A stretch of DNA of 64,000 nt from Streptomyces sp. WMMC500 (GTDB taxonomy: Bacteria; Actinomycetota; Actinomycetes; Streptomycetales; Streptomycetaceae), in assembly GCF_027497195.1 (NCBI RefSeq), contig NZ_CP114905.1:682001-746000 (forward strand), written 5' to 3'. The notes under the pieces are model-generated. The model saw only the letters and a list, made by a program, of their open reading frames with translations, was not told where the DNA came from and did not search any database. The position numbers and the translations under genes were made by a program. Shown piece after piece: positions 37,378 through 46,085 of the stretch (position 1 is the first letter of the stretch; each line of letters begins with the position of its first letter).

Positions 37378-38142
37378 CTAGCGCCGCCAGGTGCTGAGCG
37401 AGTCGGACAGCTCCGCCGCGGCGGCCACGACGCGGTCCGTGATGTGGCCGGCGCGCTCGTCGTCGATGCGGAAGTCCGGCCCGGCGACCGTGACCGCGGC
37501 GACGACCTTCTCGCCCACCCGGATCGGCGCGGCCACCGCCCACACGCCCTCGTCGACCTCGGCCTCGCTCTTGGACCACCCCTGCGCGGCCACGGCCTGC
37601 ACCTCCGCCAGGACCGCGTCCCGCTCGGCGGGCGACGGCGCGGGGCGCAGCCGCTCGAAGTAGCGCTGGGCCCACGCCTCCCCCATCGCGGCGAGCAGCA
37701 CCTTGGGCCCGGCGCCGCGGTGCAGGCTCATGATCTGCCCCGGCTCGAACGACAGCCGGATCGTGTGCTCGGGCTGGCTCATCTCCACGCAGGTCGCGAA
37801 GTCGCCCACGCGCCTGATCACGAGCGCCGCCTCGCCGGTGTCCTTCGACAGCCGCTCGACGAGCGGACGGAGCACCCGGGAGACCGGGAACGCCTGCTCC
37901 GCGCTGCGGGCCAGCAGGAAGATCCGCGGCGAGAGCACGTACGTGCCGCCGCCGTTGTCCTCCACCATGTCCATCTCGCGCAGCAGCGAGACGAACCGGT
38001 ACGCGGAGGGCACCGAGATCCCGACGGAGTGCGCGATCTCCTCCACGCTCAGCTCCGGCCCCTTCTCCGTGAAGAGAAGAAGGATCTTCAGGACTCGCCT
38101 GGCGCTGTCCACGCCGGGGGTCCGCTCCCGCCCTTCAGACAC
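37378..38142 (-). CDS. IclR-family regulator of the B6-type operon
   Basis: 254 residues (GTG start at 38142). The winged HTH spans residues 10-75 (LSVEEIAHSVGISVPSAYRFVSLL), followed by the IclR effector domain (MSLHRGAGPKVLLAAM, PIRVGEKVVAAVTVAGPDFR). It is the last gene of the long minus-strand run from 46036 and probably controls the promoter at 46086-46114, responding to a pathway intermediate. This is inferred from position. Confidence 0.87.
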   Translation of the reverse strand: MSEGRERTPGVDSARRVLKILLLFTEKGPELSVEEIAHSVGISVPSAYRFVSLLREMDMVEDNGGGTYVLSPRIFLLARSAEQAFPVSRVLRPLVERLSKDTGEAALVIRRVGDFATCVEMSQPEHTIRLSFEPGQIMSLHRGAGPKVLLAAMGEAWAQRYFERLRPAPSPAERDAVLAEVQAVAAQGWSKSEAEVDEGVWAVAAPIRVGEKVVAAVTVAGPDFRIDDERAGHITDRVVAAAAELSDSLSTWRR

Positions 38143-38185
38143 GATGCGCTCGCCCTTCTGTGCTCGTGGTGTGGCCCCGGGTGCG

Positions 38186-38647
38186 TCAGGCGGAGTACGT
38201 GCCGACGAGCCGGTTCTGCTCGATGACGCGATCGCCGTACGCGCTCAGGAACTCCTCGCGCGACGGCTCGCCCGCGACCGGGGTGTCGAGGGCGTACACC
38301 CAGAAATAGTAGTGATGGGTGCCGTGCCCGGGCGGCGGCTGGGGTCCCGAATACGCCCTGTCGCCAAGGGAGTTGGGGCCCTCGCGGACCGTGCCGGCCG
38401 GCCCGGGGGCGGACACGTCGGGCGCGGCCGGGTCGATCCCGTAGACGACCCAGTGGGTGAAGCCGTGCGGCAGCGGCGCGTCGGGGTCGTGGAGGATCAG
38501 CGCGAGTTCGGCCGTGCCGGCGGGGACTCCGGTGATCTCGACCTCGGGGGCGGCGTTGCCGTGGCCGGCGGCGTGCCGGTCCGGGATCCGCTCGCCGGGG
38601 CCGAAACCGCGGGCGGCGACGGCGAGGTCCTCGATGTTCAGGGGCAT
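38186..38647 (-). CDS. YbhB/YbcL (PEBP/RKIP-like) protein
   Basis: 153 residues. Family features: NAAPEVEITGVPAGTAELAL, then DPDAPLPHGFTHWVVYGI with the anion-pocket DPD and H, and GPQPPPGHGTHHYYFWVYAL. These small proteins bind phosphorylated or carboxylated ligands, and their bacterial role is mostly unknown. It lies between the hydrolase and IclR genes (6-base gap to the hydrolase), so it is probably co-transcribed with the degradation genes, but nothing ties it to a step. Confidence 0.88.
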   Translation of the reverse strand: MPLNIEDLAVAARGFGPGERIPDRHAAGHGNAAPEVEITGVPAGTAELALILHDPDAPLPHGFTHWVVYGIDPAAPDVSAPGPAGTVREGPNSLGDRAYSGPQPPPGHGTHHYYFWVYALDTPVAGEPSREEFLSAYGDRVIEQNRLVGTYSA

Positions 38648-38653
38648 GGGTCC

Positions 38654-39574
38654 TCAGGTCCTCTCGGTGGCGGGACGCGGGCGGGGTCGGCCCGTCGTCC
38701 GGTCGAGCATGCGGACGATCTCGTCCGCGACGGTGTGCGGGTCCTCCTCGGGCACGTAGTGGTCGAGCCCGGAGAGTTCGACGGCGCGGAAGTCCGGGCG
38801 CAGTTCGCGGGTGGCGGCGAAGGCGCGCGGGGAGACGACGGCGCTGTGCTCGCCGCGCAGCAGCGTGACGGGGACGCGGACGGCCCGCGTCTCGGCGTCG
38901 AAGTCGCGGCGCAGTCCTTCGACGGTGCGGACCATGGCCGCGGGGTCCGCGAGCGGGCGCAGCACCGGGCCGGCGCCGGCCGGGGCGTAGCCGTAGCGGC
39001 GCCGGCGGCGGACGGCGTCGGCGGGCAGCAGGGGGTAGCGCTCGCGCAGATACGTCTCGACGTCCGTCCCGGAGGCGAAGGCGCGGTCGCCGCCGCGTAC
39101 CCGCGTCTCCAGGGCGTCGAGCACGGCCGGTTCGACGTACGGCGCGTAGTCGACGGCGACGACGCCCGCGACCAGGCCGGGGTGTGCGGCGGCGAGCACG
39201 ACGGCGTTGCGGGCGCCGAGGGAGTGCCCGACGGCCACCACGGGGCCGCAGTCCAGCGCGCGGATCAGCGCGTGCAGGTCGGCGGTGTACGCGGCGGCGT
39301 CGTAGCCGGCGGCGGGCCTGCCGCTGCGGCCGTGGCCGCGCTGGTCGACGGCGACGGTCCGCACCGTCCCGCCCAGCCGCTCGACCACCGGATCCCAGAC
39401 GCCGAGGGTGGCGGTCGTGCCGTGCAGCAGCACGACCGCCGGGCCGGCACCCGCGTCGCGTACGCACAACTCCACCTGTCCGGCGCGCACGTACGTCAGC
39501 CCCGCCGGCGCGTCAGGGGGTGCGGCGGAGGTCGCGTGCGGCGGCGGGTCCGCCGGCTGCGGTGTGCGGTTCAC
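38654..39574 (-). CDS. Probable (E)-2-(acetamidomethylene)succinate hydrolase
   Basis: 306 residues from the GTG at 39574 (GGGAG six bases upstream). It is an alpha/beta hydrolase: VVLLHGTTATLGVW (oxyanion HG), VAVDQRGHGRSG, nucleophile elbow GHSLGARNAV with Ser near residue 130, VAVDYAPYVEP, and the His in LSGLDHYVPEE. From memory these match the Mesorhizobium loti vitamin B6 enzyme AAMSH (GHSLGARN and DFTPYIE-like segment), which cleaves 2-(acetamidomethylene)succinate to succinic semialdehyde, acetate, ammonia and CO2. The neighbouring three genes encode the preceding steps, which strengthens the assignment. Confidence 0.78.
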   Translation of the reverse strand: MNRTPQPADPPPHATSAAPPDAPAGLTYVRAGQVELCVRDAGAGPAVVLLHGTTATLGVWDPVVERLGGTVRTVAVDQRGHGRSGRPAAGYDAAAYTADLHALIRALDCGPVVAVGHSLGARNAVVLAAAHPGLVAGVVAVDYAPYVEPAVLDALETRVRGGDRAFASGTDVETYLRERYPLLPADAVRRRRRYGYAPAGAGPVLRPLADPAAMVRTVEGLRRDFDAETRAVRVPVTLLRGEHSAVVSPRAFAATRELRPDFRAVELSGLDHYVPEEDPHTVADEIVRMLDRTTGRPRPRPATERT

Positions 39575-39591
39575 GGTCGGCTCCCGCCCCC

Positions 39592-40524
39592 TCAGACCGG
39601 CTTGATCGCGGAGAGCGCCTTGCGGACGCTCACCAGCCCGTCGACGATGTCGGACCGCTTGGCGGCCACCTCGCCCTCGCCGTACTCGTACAGGCCGCCG
39701 CCGGTCTTCATGCCGAGCCTGCCCTCGGCGGTCAGCTCGGTGACCAGGGAGGAGACGCCCGTCTCGGTGGACAGTTCGCGGTTGAGGTAGGAGCCGACGG
39801 CCTGGTAGATGTCCAGCCCTGCCATGTCGACCAGCCGCATCGGGCCGATGACGGCGAGCTTGTAGCCGACGCCCCACTTCACGACGGTGTCCAGGTCGCG
39901 CTGGGAGACCACGCCCTCCTCGACGAGGGCCATGCACTCGCGCAGCACGGCGTACAGCACCCGGTTCTCGACGAAGCCGGGCACCTCCTTCTCCACCACG
40001 GCCTCGTAGCCGAACGCCTCGACGATGCCGACGAGCCGGTCCTCGGCGGCGGCGTCGGTGCGCTCGCCCCTGACCACCTCGATCATCGGGATGAGGTGCG
40101 GCGGGTTGGACCAGTGCATGCCGATCAGGCGCTCGGGGTGGGCCATGTCCACCGCCATGTCGGAGATCGGGATGCCGGAGGTGTTGGTCGCGATGATCAC
40201 GTCGTCCCGGACCGCGGCCTCGACCTGGGCGAGCACCGTCTTCTTCAGCTCCAGTTGCTCCGGCACCGCCTCGATGACGAGGTCGGCGCCCGCCAGCGCC
40301 TTCGCCTGGTCCCGTTCGAAGGTGACGGAGCCGCCGGGGGTGACCGGCACGTCGAGGCGGTCGAGGTGCGTGACGACGCCGGCGCAGGTTCCCTCCGCCC
40401 GCGCCAGGGCCTCTTCGCTGACGTCGTGGAGCCGGACCTCGGATCCGTAGCGGGCGAGCAGCGCGGCGATGCCGGGCCCCATGCTCCCCGAGCCGAGTAC
40501 GGCGCTGGTGGTGGGAATGCTCAC
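39592..40524 (-). CDS. Probable FHMPC dehydrogenase (3-hydroxyacyl-CoA dehydrogenase fold)
   Basis: 310 residues from the GTG at 40524 (AAAGGA six bases upstream). The N-terminal Rossmann fold has VLGSGSMGPGIAALLARYG; the middle has NTSGIPISDM and IGMHWSNPPHLIPMIEVV; the C-terminal domain has VPGFVENRVLYAVLREC and GYKLAVIGPMRLVDMAGLDI. It lacks acyl-CoA-type features at the substrate end and instead resembles, from memory, the M. loti NAD-dependent 5-formyl-3-hydroxy-2-methylpyridine-4-carboxylate dehydrogenase, including the WSNPPHxIPMIEV segment. That enzyme makes 3-hydroxy-2-methylpyridine-4,5-dicarboxylate. Annotators may call it 3-hydroxybutyryl-CoA dehydrogenase. Confidence 0.75.
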   Translation of the reverse strand: MSIPTTSAVLGSGSMGPGIAALLARYGSEVRLHDVSEEALARAEGTCAGVVTHLDRLDVPVTPGGSVTFERDQAKALAGADLVIEAVPEQLELKKTVLAQVEAAVRDDVIIATNTSGIPISDMAVDMAHPERLIGMHWSNPPHLIPMIEVVRGERTDAAAEDRLVGIVEAFGYEAVVEKEVPGFVENRVLYAVLRECMALVEEGVVSQRDLDTVVKWGVGYKLAVIGPMRLVDMAGLDIYQAVGSYLNRELSTETGVSSLVTELTAEGRLGMKTGGGLYEYGEGEVAAKRSDIVDGLVSVRKALSAIKPV

Positions 40525-40577
40525 GATGGTTCCTTTCGTGCTGCGGCTGCTCCGGCTGCCGCGGATGCGTGGCGGGC

Positions 40578-41318
40578 TCAGCGGGCGGCTTCGAGCCGGT
40601 CGAGCTTGCGGTTGAAGTACATCCAGTAGTTGTCGCGGGCGCGTTCGGGGTAGATGCGGCGGTTCTTCTCGACGCTCTCGTCGGCGTCCGGCGGGTCGTA
40701 CGGCAGGCCGGAGGCGGCCAGCGCGAGCTGGAAGGCCGCCGCCTTCTCCAGGAAGATCCCGGCGAGCGTCGCGTCCCGGACGTTGCGGCCCACGAACGAG
40801 GCGCCGTGGTTGGCCTGGAGCACGGCGTCGGCGTCGCCGAGCACCCGGGCGAGGTCCCGGCCGAGCTCCTGGGTGGTGATGATGTGGCTGGTGGCGTCGA
40901 AGCGCGGGACGCCGTGCTCGGCGAACCACACGCCGTGGTTGTTCACCGGCTCGATCCGCGCCCGGCCGGCGCCGAAGACCGTGGCCTGGAACGGGTGCGA
41001 GTGGCCGACGACGTCGACGTCGGGCCGGGCGCGCATGATCTCGGCGTGCAGCGGCCATTCGAGGTGGCGCAGGCCCTGGCCTTCGAGGACGGCGCCGTCG
41101 AAGTCGATGAGGATGTGGTCGGCGGCTCCCACCTCCTCCATGCCGAGGTTGCCGCGCTTGAGCCACAGCCCGCGGCCGTGCGGGTCGCGGTACGACAGGT
41201 GGCCCATGGACATGTCGCCGTGGCCCTCCATCTCCAGGATCCGGTGGGCCCTGGCGAGGTTGTCGAGCACGTTGGCGACGGAGTCGTCCTGGGAGTACAG
41301 CGCATCGCTGGTCTGCAT
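40578..41318 (-). CDS. Probable HMPDC decarboxylase (class II aldolase family)
   Basis: 246 residues. Class II aldolase/adducin features: DMSMGHLSYRDPHGRGLW near residue 35, the metal-binding HSHP in VVGHSHPFQATVF near residue 107, and a further His in QANHGASFVGRNV. In the vitamin B6 pathway a class II aldolase homologue decarboxylates 3-hydroxy-2-methylpyridine-4,5-dicarboxylate at C4 using a divalent metal. The gene sits between the dehydrogenase that would make that substrate and the DUF1185 and oxygenase genes. Family membership is firm; the decarboxylase role rests on context. Confidence 0.75.
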   Translation of the reverse strand: MQTSDALYSQDDSVANVLDNLARAHRILEMEGHGDMSMGHLSYRDPHGRGLWLKRGNLGMEEVGAADHILIDFDGAVLEGQGLRHLEWPLHAEIMRARPDVDVVGHSHPFQATVFGAGRARIEPVNNHGVWFAEHGVPRFDATSHIITTQELGRDLARVLGDADAVLQANHGASFVGRNVRDATLAGIFLEKAAAFQLALAASGLPYDPPDADESVEKNRRIYPERARDNYWMYFNRKLDRLEAAR

Positions 41319-41333
41319 CGGATTGCCTCCTTC

Positions 41334-41945
41334 TCAGCGGGCCCGGCCGGCCGCGGCCTGCTCGCGCGCCCCGGCGACCGTCAGGCCGCCGACGCGCTCG
41401 TGGATCCGGCCGCCGCTGGCCACGGCCACGCACACGAACAGCTCGTCGGGGCGCGGCACGTCGGGTACGGAGACGGTGACGGCGTCGTAGTGGGAGCGGA
41501 CGTACACCTCGTCCTTGTACGCGAGCGGGATGTCCAGCGCCGCGCCCGCGGACGCGGTCTTGGTCGCGGAGGAGATCCACGCCGCGCCGCCGCCGACCGC
41601 CTCCCGCAGAGCGTTGCCGAAGACGGTGGTGACGCAGGCGACGACGTGCTCCTGTTCGCCGGCGAGTCCGGCCAGCCCGCCCTTGCCGTAGCTCTCCACC
41701 GGCGCGTCGCCGAGGAGGGCCGCGGCCCGCAGGCCGAGCGCCGTCCCCAGCGCGGCGCTCGGCGCGGTGAGCGCGGACAGGTCCTCGGCGTAGCCGCCGG
41801 CGAACGGGTTCCTGATCACGACGCCGCAGACGGCCTTGCGCAGCGGCCGGGCGGCGACGGGGCCGTTCTCGTGCAGCGTCTCCTCGACCAGGCCGACCCA
41901 GCGCCGTACCCGGTAGTCCTTGGTCACCTGCTCCTCGGGGGTCAT
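41334..41945 (-). CDS. DUF1185 (amino acid synthesis family) protein
   Basis: 203 residues from the ATG at 41945, which has GAGAGGAG nine bases upstream; the ATG at 41954 abuts that site and is less likely. Features: KAVCGVVIRNPFAGGYAEDL, ESYGKGGLAGLAGEQEH, and IPLAYKDEVYVRSHYDAV. Structures of this family are known, but its reaction is not established to my knowledge. It lies between the ring-opening oxygenase and the decarboxylase genes, 15 bases upstream of the latter, so it is probably part of the pyridine-degradation pathway. Possible roles include accessory or transfer of the acetamido/ammonia group; this is speculation. Confidence 0.75.
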   Translation of the reverse strand: MTPEEQVTKDYRVRRWVGLVEETLHENGPVAARPLRKAVCGVVIRNPFAGGYAEDLSALTAPSAALGTALGLRAAALLGDAPVESYGKGGLAGLAGEQEHVVACVTTVFGNALREAVGGGAAWISSATKTASAGAALDIPLAYKDEVYVRSHYDAVTVSVPDVPRPDELFVCVAVASGGRIHERVGGLTVAGAREQAAAGRAR

Positions 41946-42005
41946 AAGGACCATCTCCTCTCAGTGGTCTCAGTGAAGTCCGGTGCTGGCGCGGCCGCCG
42001 GGGGG

Positions 42006-42024
42006 CCGGGGGCGGAGCCCCCGG
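42006..42024. terminator. Compact GC hairpin after the oxygenase gene
   Basis: CCGGGGGC-GGA-GCCCCCGG, a perfect 8-bp stem with a 3-base loop, 34 bases past the oxygenase stop. The same kind of element recurs after genes across Streptomyces genomes. It may attenuate rather than end transcription of the downstream genes. Confidence 0.5.
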
Positions 42025-42057
42025 AACCCTTTCGGCACCCGCCCCCGGCGGAGCCGA

Positions 42058-43209
42058 TCAGCTCCGCACGACGGACAGGGCGTGGCGGTTGGGGTTGGTC
42101 GGGTCGTACAGGGCGGTTTCGAGGTTCTCCAGCGTGAACTGGTTGCCCTCGGACATCGCGCGGGTGGCGGCGAAGTCGGCGGAGCGGCGCTGGCAGCGGT
42201 CGGTGAACGGCCGCTCCAGCTCCTCCCACCCGGCCAGGGCCGCCTCGATGCCGCCGTCCTCGGCCTCGGTGGCGGCGACGGCGAGGGTGTAGGCGTTGGC
42301 CATCGCGCAGCCGGCGCCCTGCGCGAGCGCGGGCGGCATGGCGTGGGCGGCGTCGCCGACGAGGGCGACGGCGCCGCGGCGCCACTCGGCGACGGCGGTG
42401 GTCTCGTAGCCGTAGTAGCGGGGGTCCGCGGCGGTGGCCGCGGCCTGGAGGACGGGCGTCAGCTCGGGGTACGCGGACGTCCACAGGTCGAGGTCGATGG
42501 GGGTGCGGCTGCCCTGTTCGTCGGCGCGGGGCGCGCCGAGGGCGAGGTAGAGCTCGCGGTCGTTGCAGGGCACGTAGAGCACCCGCAGGTAGCGGGGTTC
42601 GAGGTTCCAGAAGTCGATGACGTTGTCCCACTCGCCGGTGCCGAGTTCGGCCCTGCGGCGCGGCACGAGGAAGCGGGTGATCCCGTCGCGGGACTTCCAG
42701 CGCTCCTGCTCGACGCCTATGGAGTCGCGGACCTTGGACTTCACCCCGTCGGCGCCGACGACCAGGTCGGCGTAGAGCGTCTCGCCGGAGGCGAGGGTGA
42801 CCCGGCCGCGGGGGTCGGCGGCGACCACCTCGGAGCCGGTACGGATCTCCACGCCGGCCGCGAGCGCGGTGTCCAGCAGGCACTTGTGCAGATAGGGCCG
42901 GGTCATCGTGCGCCAGGGCAGGCCGCCGAAGTCCTCGTGGGACACGCTGGCGTGCTGGAAGCGGGTCTCGTAGTACGGCGGCGTCATCGAGTCCGCGAGC
43001 ACCGCCTCGTACGCGCCGATGGCCTTCAGCACCTTGAGGCTGTTGTGCCACAGGACGATGCCCGCCCCCTGCTCGCGCAGCTCCGCCCCCTTCTCGTGCA
43101 CCCGCACCGACCACCCGCGCTGGGCGAGCGCGGCGGCGGCGGTCAGGCCCGCGAACCCGGCGCCGGACACCTCCGCGTGGCGCCCCCGCCTGTCAACCGT
43201 GGTTTCCAT
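42058..43209 (-). CDS. Probable 2-methyl-3-hydroxypyridine-5-carboxylate oxygenase (MHPCO)
   Basis: 383 residues from the ATG at 43209; upstream in-frame codons are not family-like. It is an FAD aromatic hydroxylase of the PHBH fold: VSGAGFAGLTAAAAL (GxGxxG), GADGVKSKVRDS (the DG motif), and LVGDAAHAMPPALAQGAG (GD motif). Several segments match MHPCO of M. loti/Pseudomonas MA-1 as I remember it: AGIVLWHNSLKVL, GLPWRTMTRPYLH, GEWDNVIDFWN, and LYVPCNDRELYL. MHPCO adds O2 and opens the pyridine ring of MHPC, giving 2-(acetamidomethylene)succinate, the substrate of the hydrolase at 38654. Confidence 0.83.
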   Translation of the reverse strand: METTVDRRGRHAEVSGAGFAGLTAAAALAQRGWSVRVHEKGAELREQGAGIVLWHNSLKVLKAIGAYEAVLADSMTPPYYETRFQHASVSHEDFGGLPWRTMTRPYLHKCLLDTALAAGVEIRTGSEVVAADPRGRVTLASGETLYADLVVGADGVKSKVRDSIGVEQERWKSRDGITRFLVPRRRAELGTGEWDNVIDFWNLEPRYLRVLYVPCNDRELYLALGAPRADEQGSRTPIDLDLWTSAYPELTPVLQAAATAADPRYYGYETTAVAEWRRGAVALVGDAAHAMPPALAQGAGCAMANAYTLAVAATEAEDGGIEAALAGWEELERPFTDRCQRRSADFAATRAMSEGNQFTLENLETALYDPTNPNRHALSVVRS

Positions 43210-43261
43210 AGCTCCGCTCTCACTCGTCGCGCCGGCCGCCCGGAGGCGGCCGGCCGCGCCT

Positions 43262-44368
43262 TCAGTTGCCGGCGTCGTTCCCGGCACCGGACGCGGCGCC
43301 GGCCTTCGCGGCCTTCTCGACGAACTTCTCCTGGTGGACGTCGGCGACGCTCGGCGTACCGCCCTTGAGCACGTCCTGGTCGGCGAGGGTGTCGATGGTC
43401 GCCTGCCACGTCCCGGCGTCCATCGCCCCGAGGCCGTGCTGCTCGGTGGCGTCGCTGGTGAAGGTGTGGTCGATGTCCGCCTGGATCTGCCGCTCGAACA
43501 GGTCCGCCTTGTCGCGGTTCTCCGGGGAGGACTCGGCGAGGATCCGGGCGGTCTCGCCGGGGTTCTTCATGACGTAGTCGAACGCCTTGACGTAGGCGTT
43601 GGTGAAGCGCTGCACCAGAGCGGGGTCGTCCTCGACCATGTTGTCGCTGGTGAACAGGCCGGAGCCGTAGCCCGCGTAGCCGTGCTCGGAGCCGAGCAGG
43701 ACGTCGAGCGAGCCCTCGCCGCCGGCGGCGTCCTCCAGTTGCGGCACCTCGGCGTCGATGTAGCAGGGGACGGTGTCGACCTTGCCCTGGATCAGGTAGT
43801 TCTCGTACGGCGGGGTGACGCTGACCTCCTTGAGGTCGTCGCGGTCCAGGCCGTTGGCCGCGAGCAGCGCCTGGTAGAAGAGGAAGGTCGAGCCGGCGGC
43901 GTGGATGCCGGCGGTCATGCCCTCCAGGTCGTCGATCGACGTCAGCTTGTTCTCGTCCTTCACCGTGCACATGGCCAGCGGCGAGGTCTGGTTGACGGCG
44001 GCCAGGGTGGTGACGGGCACGTCCTGGGAGCGCGCGGTGACGAGGGAGGGCAGGTCGCCGAAGCCGAAGTCGGCGCGGCCGGTGCCGACGATGCGCAGCG
44101 CGTCGGGCGAGCCGGTTCCGGTCTTGATGTCCTCGACGTCGATGCCCTCGTCCTCGAAGTAGCCGAGCTCGTCGGCGACGAAGAACATGCCGTGGTTGCC
44201 GCGGAGTTGGTAGTCGAGCTGCACGGTGACCTTGTCGAGTCCGCCGTCGGCGGAGTCGCCTCCCGAGTCGCCGCCGCAGCCCGCGAGAAGGAGCGCGGCG
44301 GTCGTCGCACCCGCGATACCGGCGACGGTTTTCCTACTCTGCCTGAATTTTTTTCCGGAGGGGAACAT
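43262..44368 (-). CDS. NMT1/THI5-like ABC binding lipoprotein (B6-type operon)
   Basis: 368 residues; AGGAG six bases before the ATG at 44368. The signal peptide ends in lipobox LLAGC (Cys31). The mature part starts VTVQLDYQLRGNHGMFFVAD and has YFEDEGIDVEDIKTGTG and DALRIVGTGRADFGFGDLP, the NMT1/THI5 pattern. Relatives bind pyrimidine or other small aromatic amines. Its position between the importer genes and the pyridine-degradation genes suggests it captures 4-pyridoxate, pyridoxal or a related pyridine carboxylate (inference). Confidence 0.85.
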   Translation of the reverse strand: MFPSGKKFRQSRKTVAGIAGATTAALLLAGCGGDSGGDSADGGLDKVTVQLDYQLRGNHGMFFVADELGYFEDEGIDVEDIKTGTGSPDALRIVGTGRADFGFGDLPSLVTARSQDVPVTTLAAVNQTSPLAMCTVKDENKLTSIDDLEGMTAGIHAAGSTFLFYQALLAANGLDRDDLKEVSVTPPYENYLIQGKVDTVPCYIDAEVPQLEDAAGGEGSLDVLLGSEHGYAGYGSGLFTSDNMVEDDPALVQRFTNAYVKAFDYVMKNPGETARILAESSPENRDKADLFERQIQADIDHTFTSDATEQHGLGAMDAGTWQATIDTLADQDVLKGGTPSVADVHQEKFVEKAAKAGAASGAGNDAGN

Positions 44369-44406
44369 GAGGAACTCCTAGTGCAGGAGAGAATGCCAAG
44401 CCGGAT

Positions 44407-45255
44407 TCAACGGACGGTGTCGGCCGTGATGTGCGGGAAGCGTTTGCGGAGCACGAACTCCAGCAGCGACATCCCGTAATAGAGGATCAGGCCGAGCAGG
44501 GACACGAGGGTCAGGGCCGCGAACATGAGCGGGGTGTCCAGTTGCGTCGAGGCGAACTGGATGAGATAGCCGAGGCCGTTTTCGGCGCCGGAGAACTCCG
44601 CCACCACCGCGCCGATGACGGCGAGGGTGATCGCGATGCGCATGCCGGCGAAGAGGTACGGCAGCGAGGTGGGGATCCGGATGCGGGTGAGGATCTGGTT
44701 CCGCGACGAGCCCACGGACCGCATGAGCAGCAGCAGGTCCTGGTCGATGGCCTTGAGGCCGACGATCATGTTGAGGGTGATCGGGAAGAACGTGATCACC
44801 ACGATGAGCAGCAGCTTGGGCGCCAGCCCGTAGCCGAACCACAGGATGAAGATCGGCGCCAGGGCGACCTTGGGAACGACCTGGAAGAGCACGATCAGGG
44901 GGTAGAGCGCGCGCTCCAGCCAGCCGAAGCGGACGATGAGCACGGCGAGCAGCACGCCGATGGCGAAGCTGAGCAGGAAGCCGTACAGGATCTCCTGGGT
45001 GGTGACCCAGGTGGCGTCCCACAGCATGTCCCGCGAGCGCCACATCTCGGCGAGGAACTCGCTCGGCTTGGCCAGCTCGAAGCTGGAGATGCCGAAGACC
45101 TCGACGGCCAGCTCCCAGAGCACGAAGCCGGCGACGAACACGGCGAGGCTGGGCCACACGCGCCGGAGCCAGGTGCGCACCGCGCCGCCGCGGGCGCGCG
45201 CGCCGCCGGGGCGCCGTCGGGCCGGCTTCTTCACGTCGTCCTGTGCGAGCACCAT
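44407..45255 (-). CDS. ABC transporter permease (B6-type operon)
   Basis: 282 residues with a basic, Gly/Ala-rich N-terminus of about 30 residues, then about six helices. Family features: LIVLFQVVPKVALAPIFILW, KLLLIVVITFFPITLNMIVG and the ATPase-contact loop SVGSSRNQILTRIRIPTSLP, PYLFAGMRIAITLAVIGAV. It is one base away from the ATPase stop, so translation is coupled. It imports the ligand of the adjacent NMT1-type lipoprotein. Confidence 0.88.
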   Translation of the reverse strand: MVLAQDDVKKPARRRPGGARARGGAVRTWLRRVWPSLAVFVAGFVLWELAVEVFGISSFELAKPSEFLAEMWRSRDMLWDATWVTTQEILYGFLLSFAIGVLLAVLIVRFGWLERALYPLIVLFQVVPKVALAPIFILWFGYGLAPKLLLIVVITFFPITLNMIVGLKAIDQDLLLLMRSVGSSRNQILTRIRIPTSLPYLFAGMRIAITLAVIGAVVAEFSGAENGLGYLIQFASTQLDTPLMFAALTLVSLLGLILYYGMSLLEFVLRKRFPHITADTVR

Positions 45256-45256
45256 G

Positions 45257-46036
45257 TCAGACCGTCGCTTTCGGTTCCAGGTGGCCGCGCAGCCGTGCCG
45301 TGTACTCGGTGAACACGGGGTCGTCGAGGACCTCGCGGGTGCGCGGCCGGGGCAGGGCGACGTCGAGCGTCTCCAGGAAGCGGCCCCGGTCCAGGCCCAT
45401 CACGTGCACGGTGTCGGAGAGGAAGACCGCCTCGGAGAGGGAGTGGGTGACGAAGACGACGGTCTTGCCGGTCGTCGCCCAGATCTCGGCGAGCTTCAGG
45501 TTCATCTCGTCCCTGGTGATGGCGTCCAGGGCGCCGAACGGCTCGTCCATCAGCAGGATGGCCGGGTCCATGGCCAGCGCGCGGGCGAGGGACACCCGCT
45601 GCGCCATGCCGCCGGACAGCTCGTGCGGCAGCTTGTCCTCCGCCGCGGCGAGGCCGACCAGCTCCAGCGCCCGGCGTGCCGCGGGGGCGGCGTCGGCGGC
45701 GCGCTCGCCCGCGGCGATCTGCCGCAGCATGCTCGCGTTCTGCAGCGCGGACTTCCACGGCAGCAGCGCGGGCCGCTGCGGCACGAGGCCGATGACGCGG
45801 CCCTTGACCGCGTCCGCGGCCGGCCGGCCGCCGATCCGCACGGCGCCTTCCGTGGGTTCGAGAATGCCGCCCAGAATTTTCAGCAGCGTGCTCTTGCCAC
45901 AGCCTGAGGGGCCGAGCAGCGTGACAAAGCTGCCGGGGGTGACGTCGAGGTCCAGGTTCTCCAGAACCGTCTGTTCCTGCTCGCGCCGAGCAAAACTCAT
46001 CGCGATACCCTGCGCTGAAATCCCCATGGATTCCAT
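45257..46036 (-). CDS. ABC transporter ATPase (B6-type operon)
   Basis: 259 residues from the ATG at 46036, which has GGAGGAG about eight bases upstream; longer frames to 46093 lack a site. Walker [12 protein letters not shown], signature [15 protein letters not shown], Walker [14 protein letters not shown]-switch [13 protein letters not shown]. It energises the permease encoded next. It is the first gene of the ten-gene run and follows a promoter-like sequence. Confidence 0.9.
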   Translation of the reverse strand: MESMGISAQGIAMSFARREQEQTVLENLDLDVTPGSFVTLLGPSGCGKSTLLKILGGILEPTEGAVRIGGRPAADAVKGRVIGLVPQRPALLPWKSALQNASMLRQIAAGERAADAAPAARRALELVGLAAAEDKLPHELSGGMAQRVSLARALAMDPAILLMDEPFGALDAITRDEMNLKLAEIWATTGKTVVFVTHSLSEAVFLSDTVHVMGLDRGRFLETLDVALPRPRTREVLDDPVFTEYTARLRGHLEPKATV

Positions 46037-46085
46037 GGAAAGCTCCTCCCCGCGCATCAGAGCGACACCGGAGTTGGCGGATCGG

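Noticed and set aside
38654..43209. Nicotinate degradation (NicC/NicD-like) as the pathway
   Set aside because: The FAD monooxygenase and hydrolase families fit, but no NicX dioxygenase or NicF amidase is present, and the dehydrogenase plus class II aldolase pair is explained only by the B6 route.
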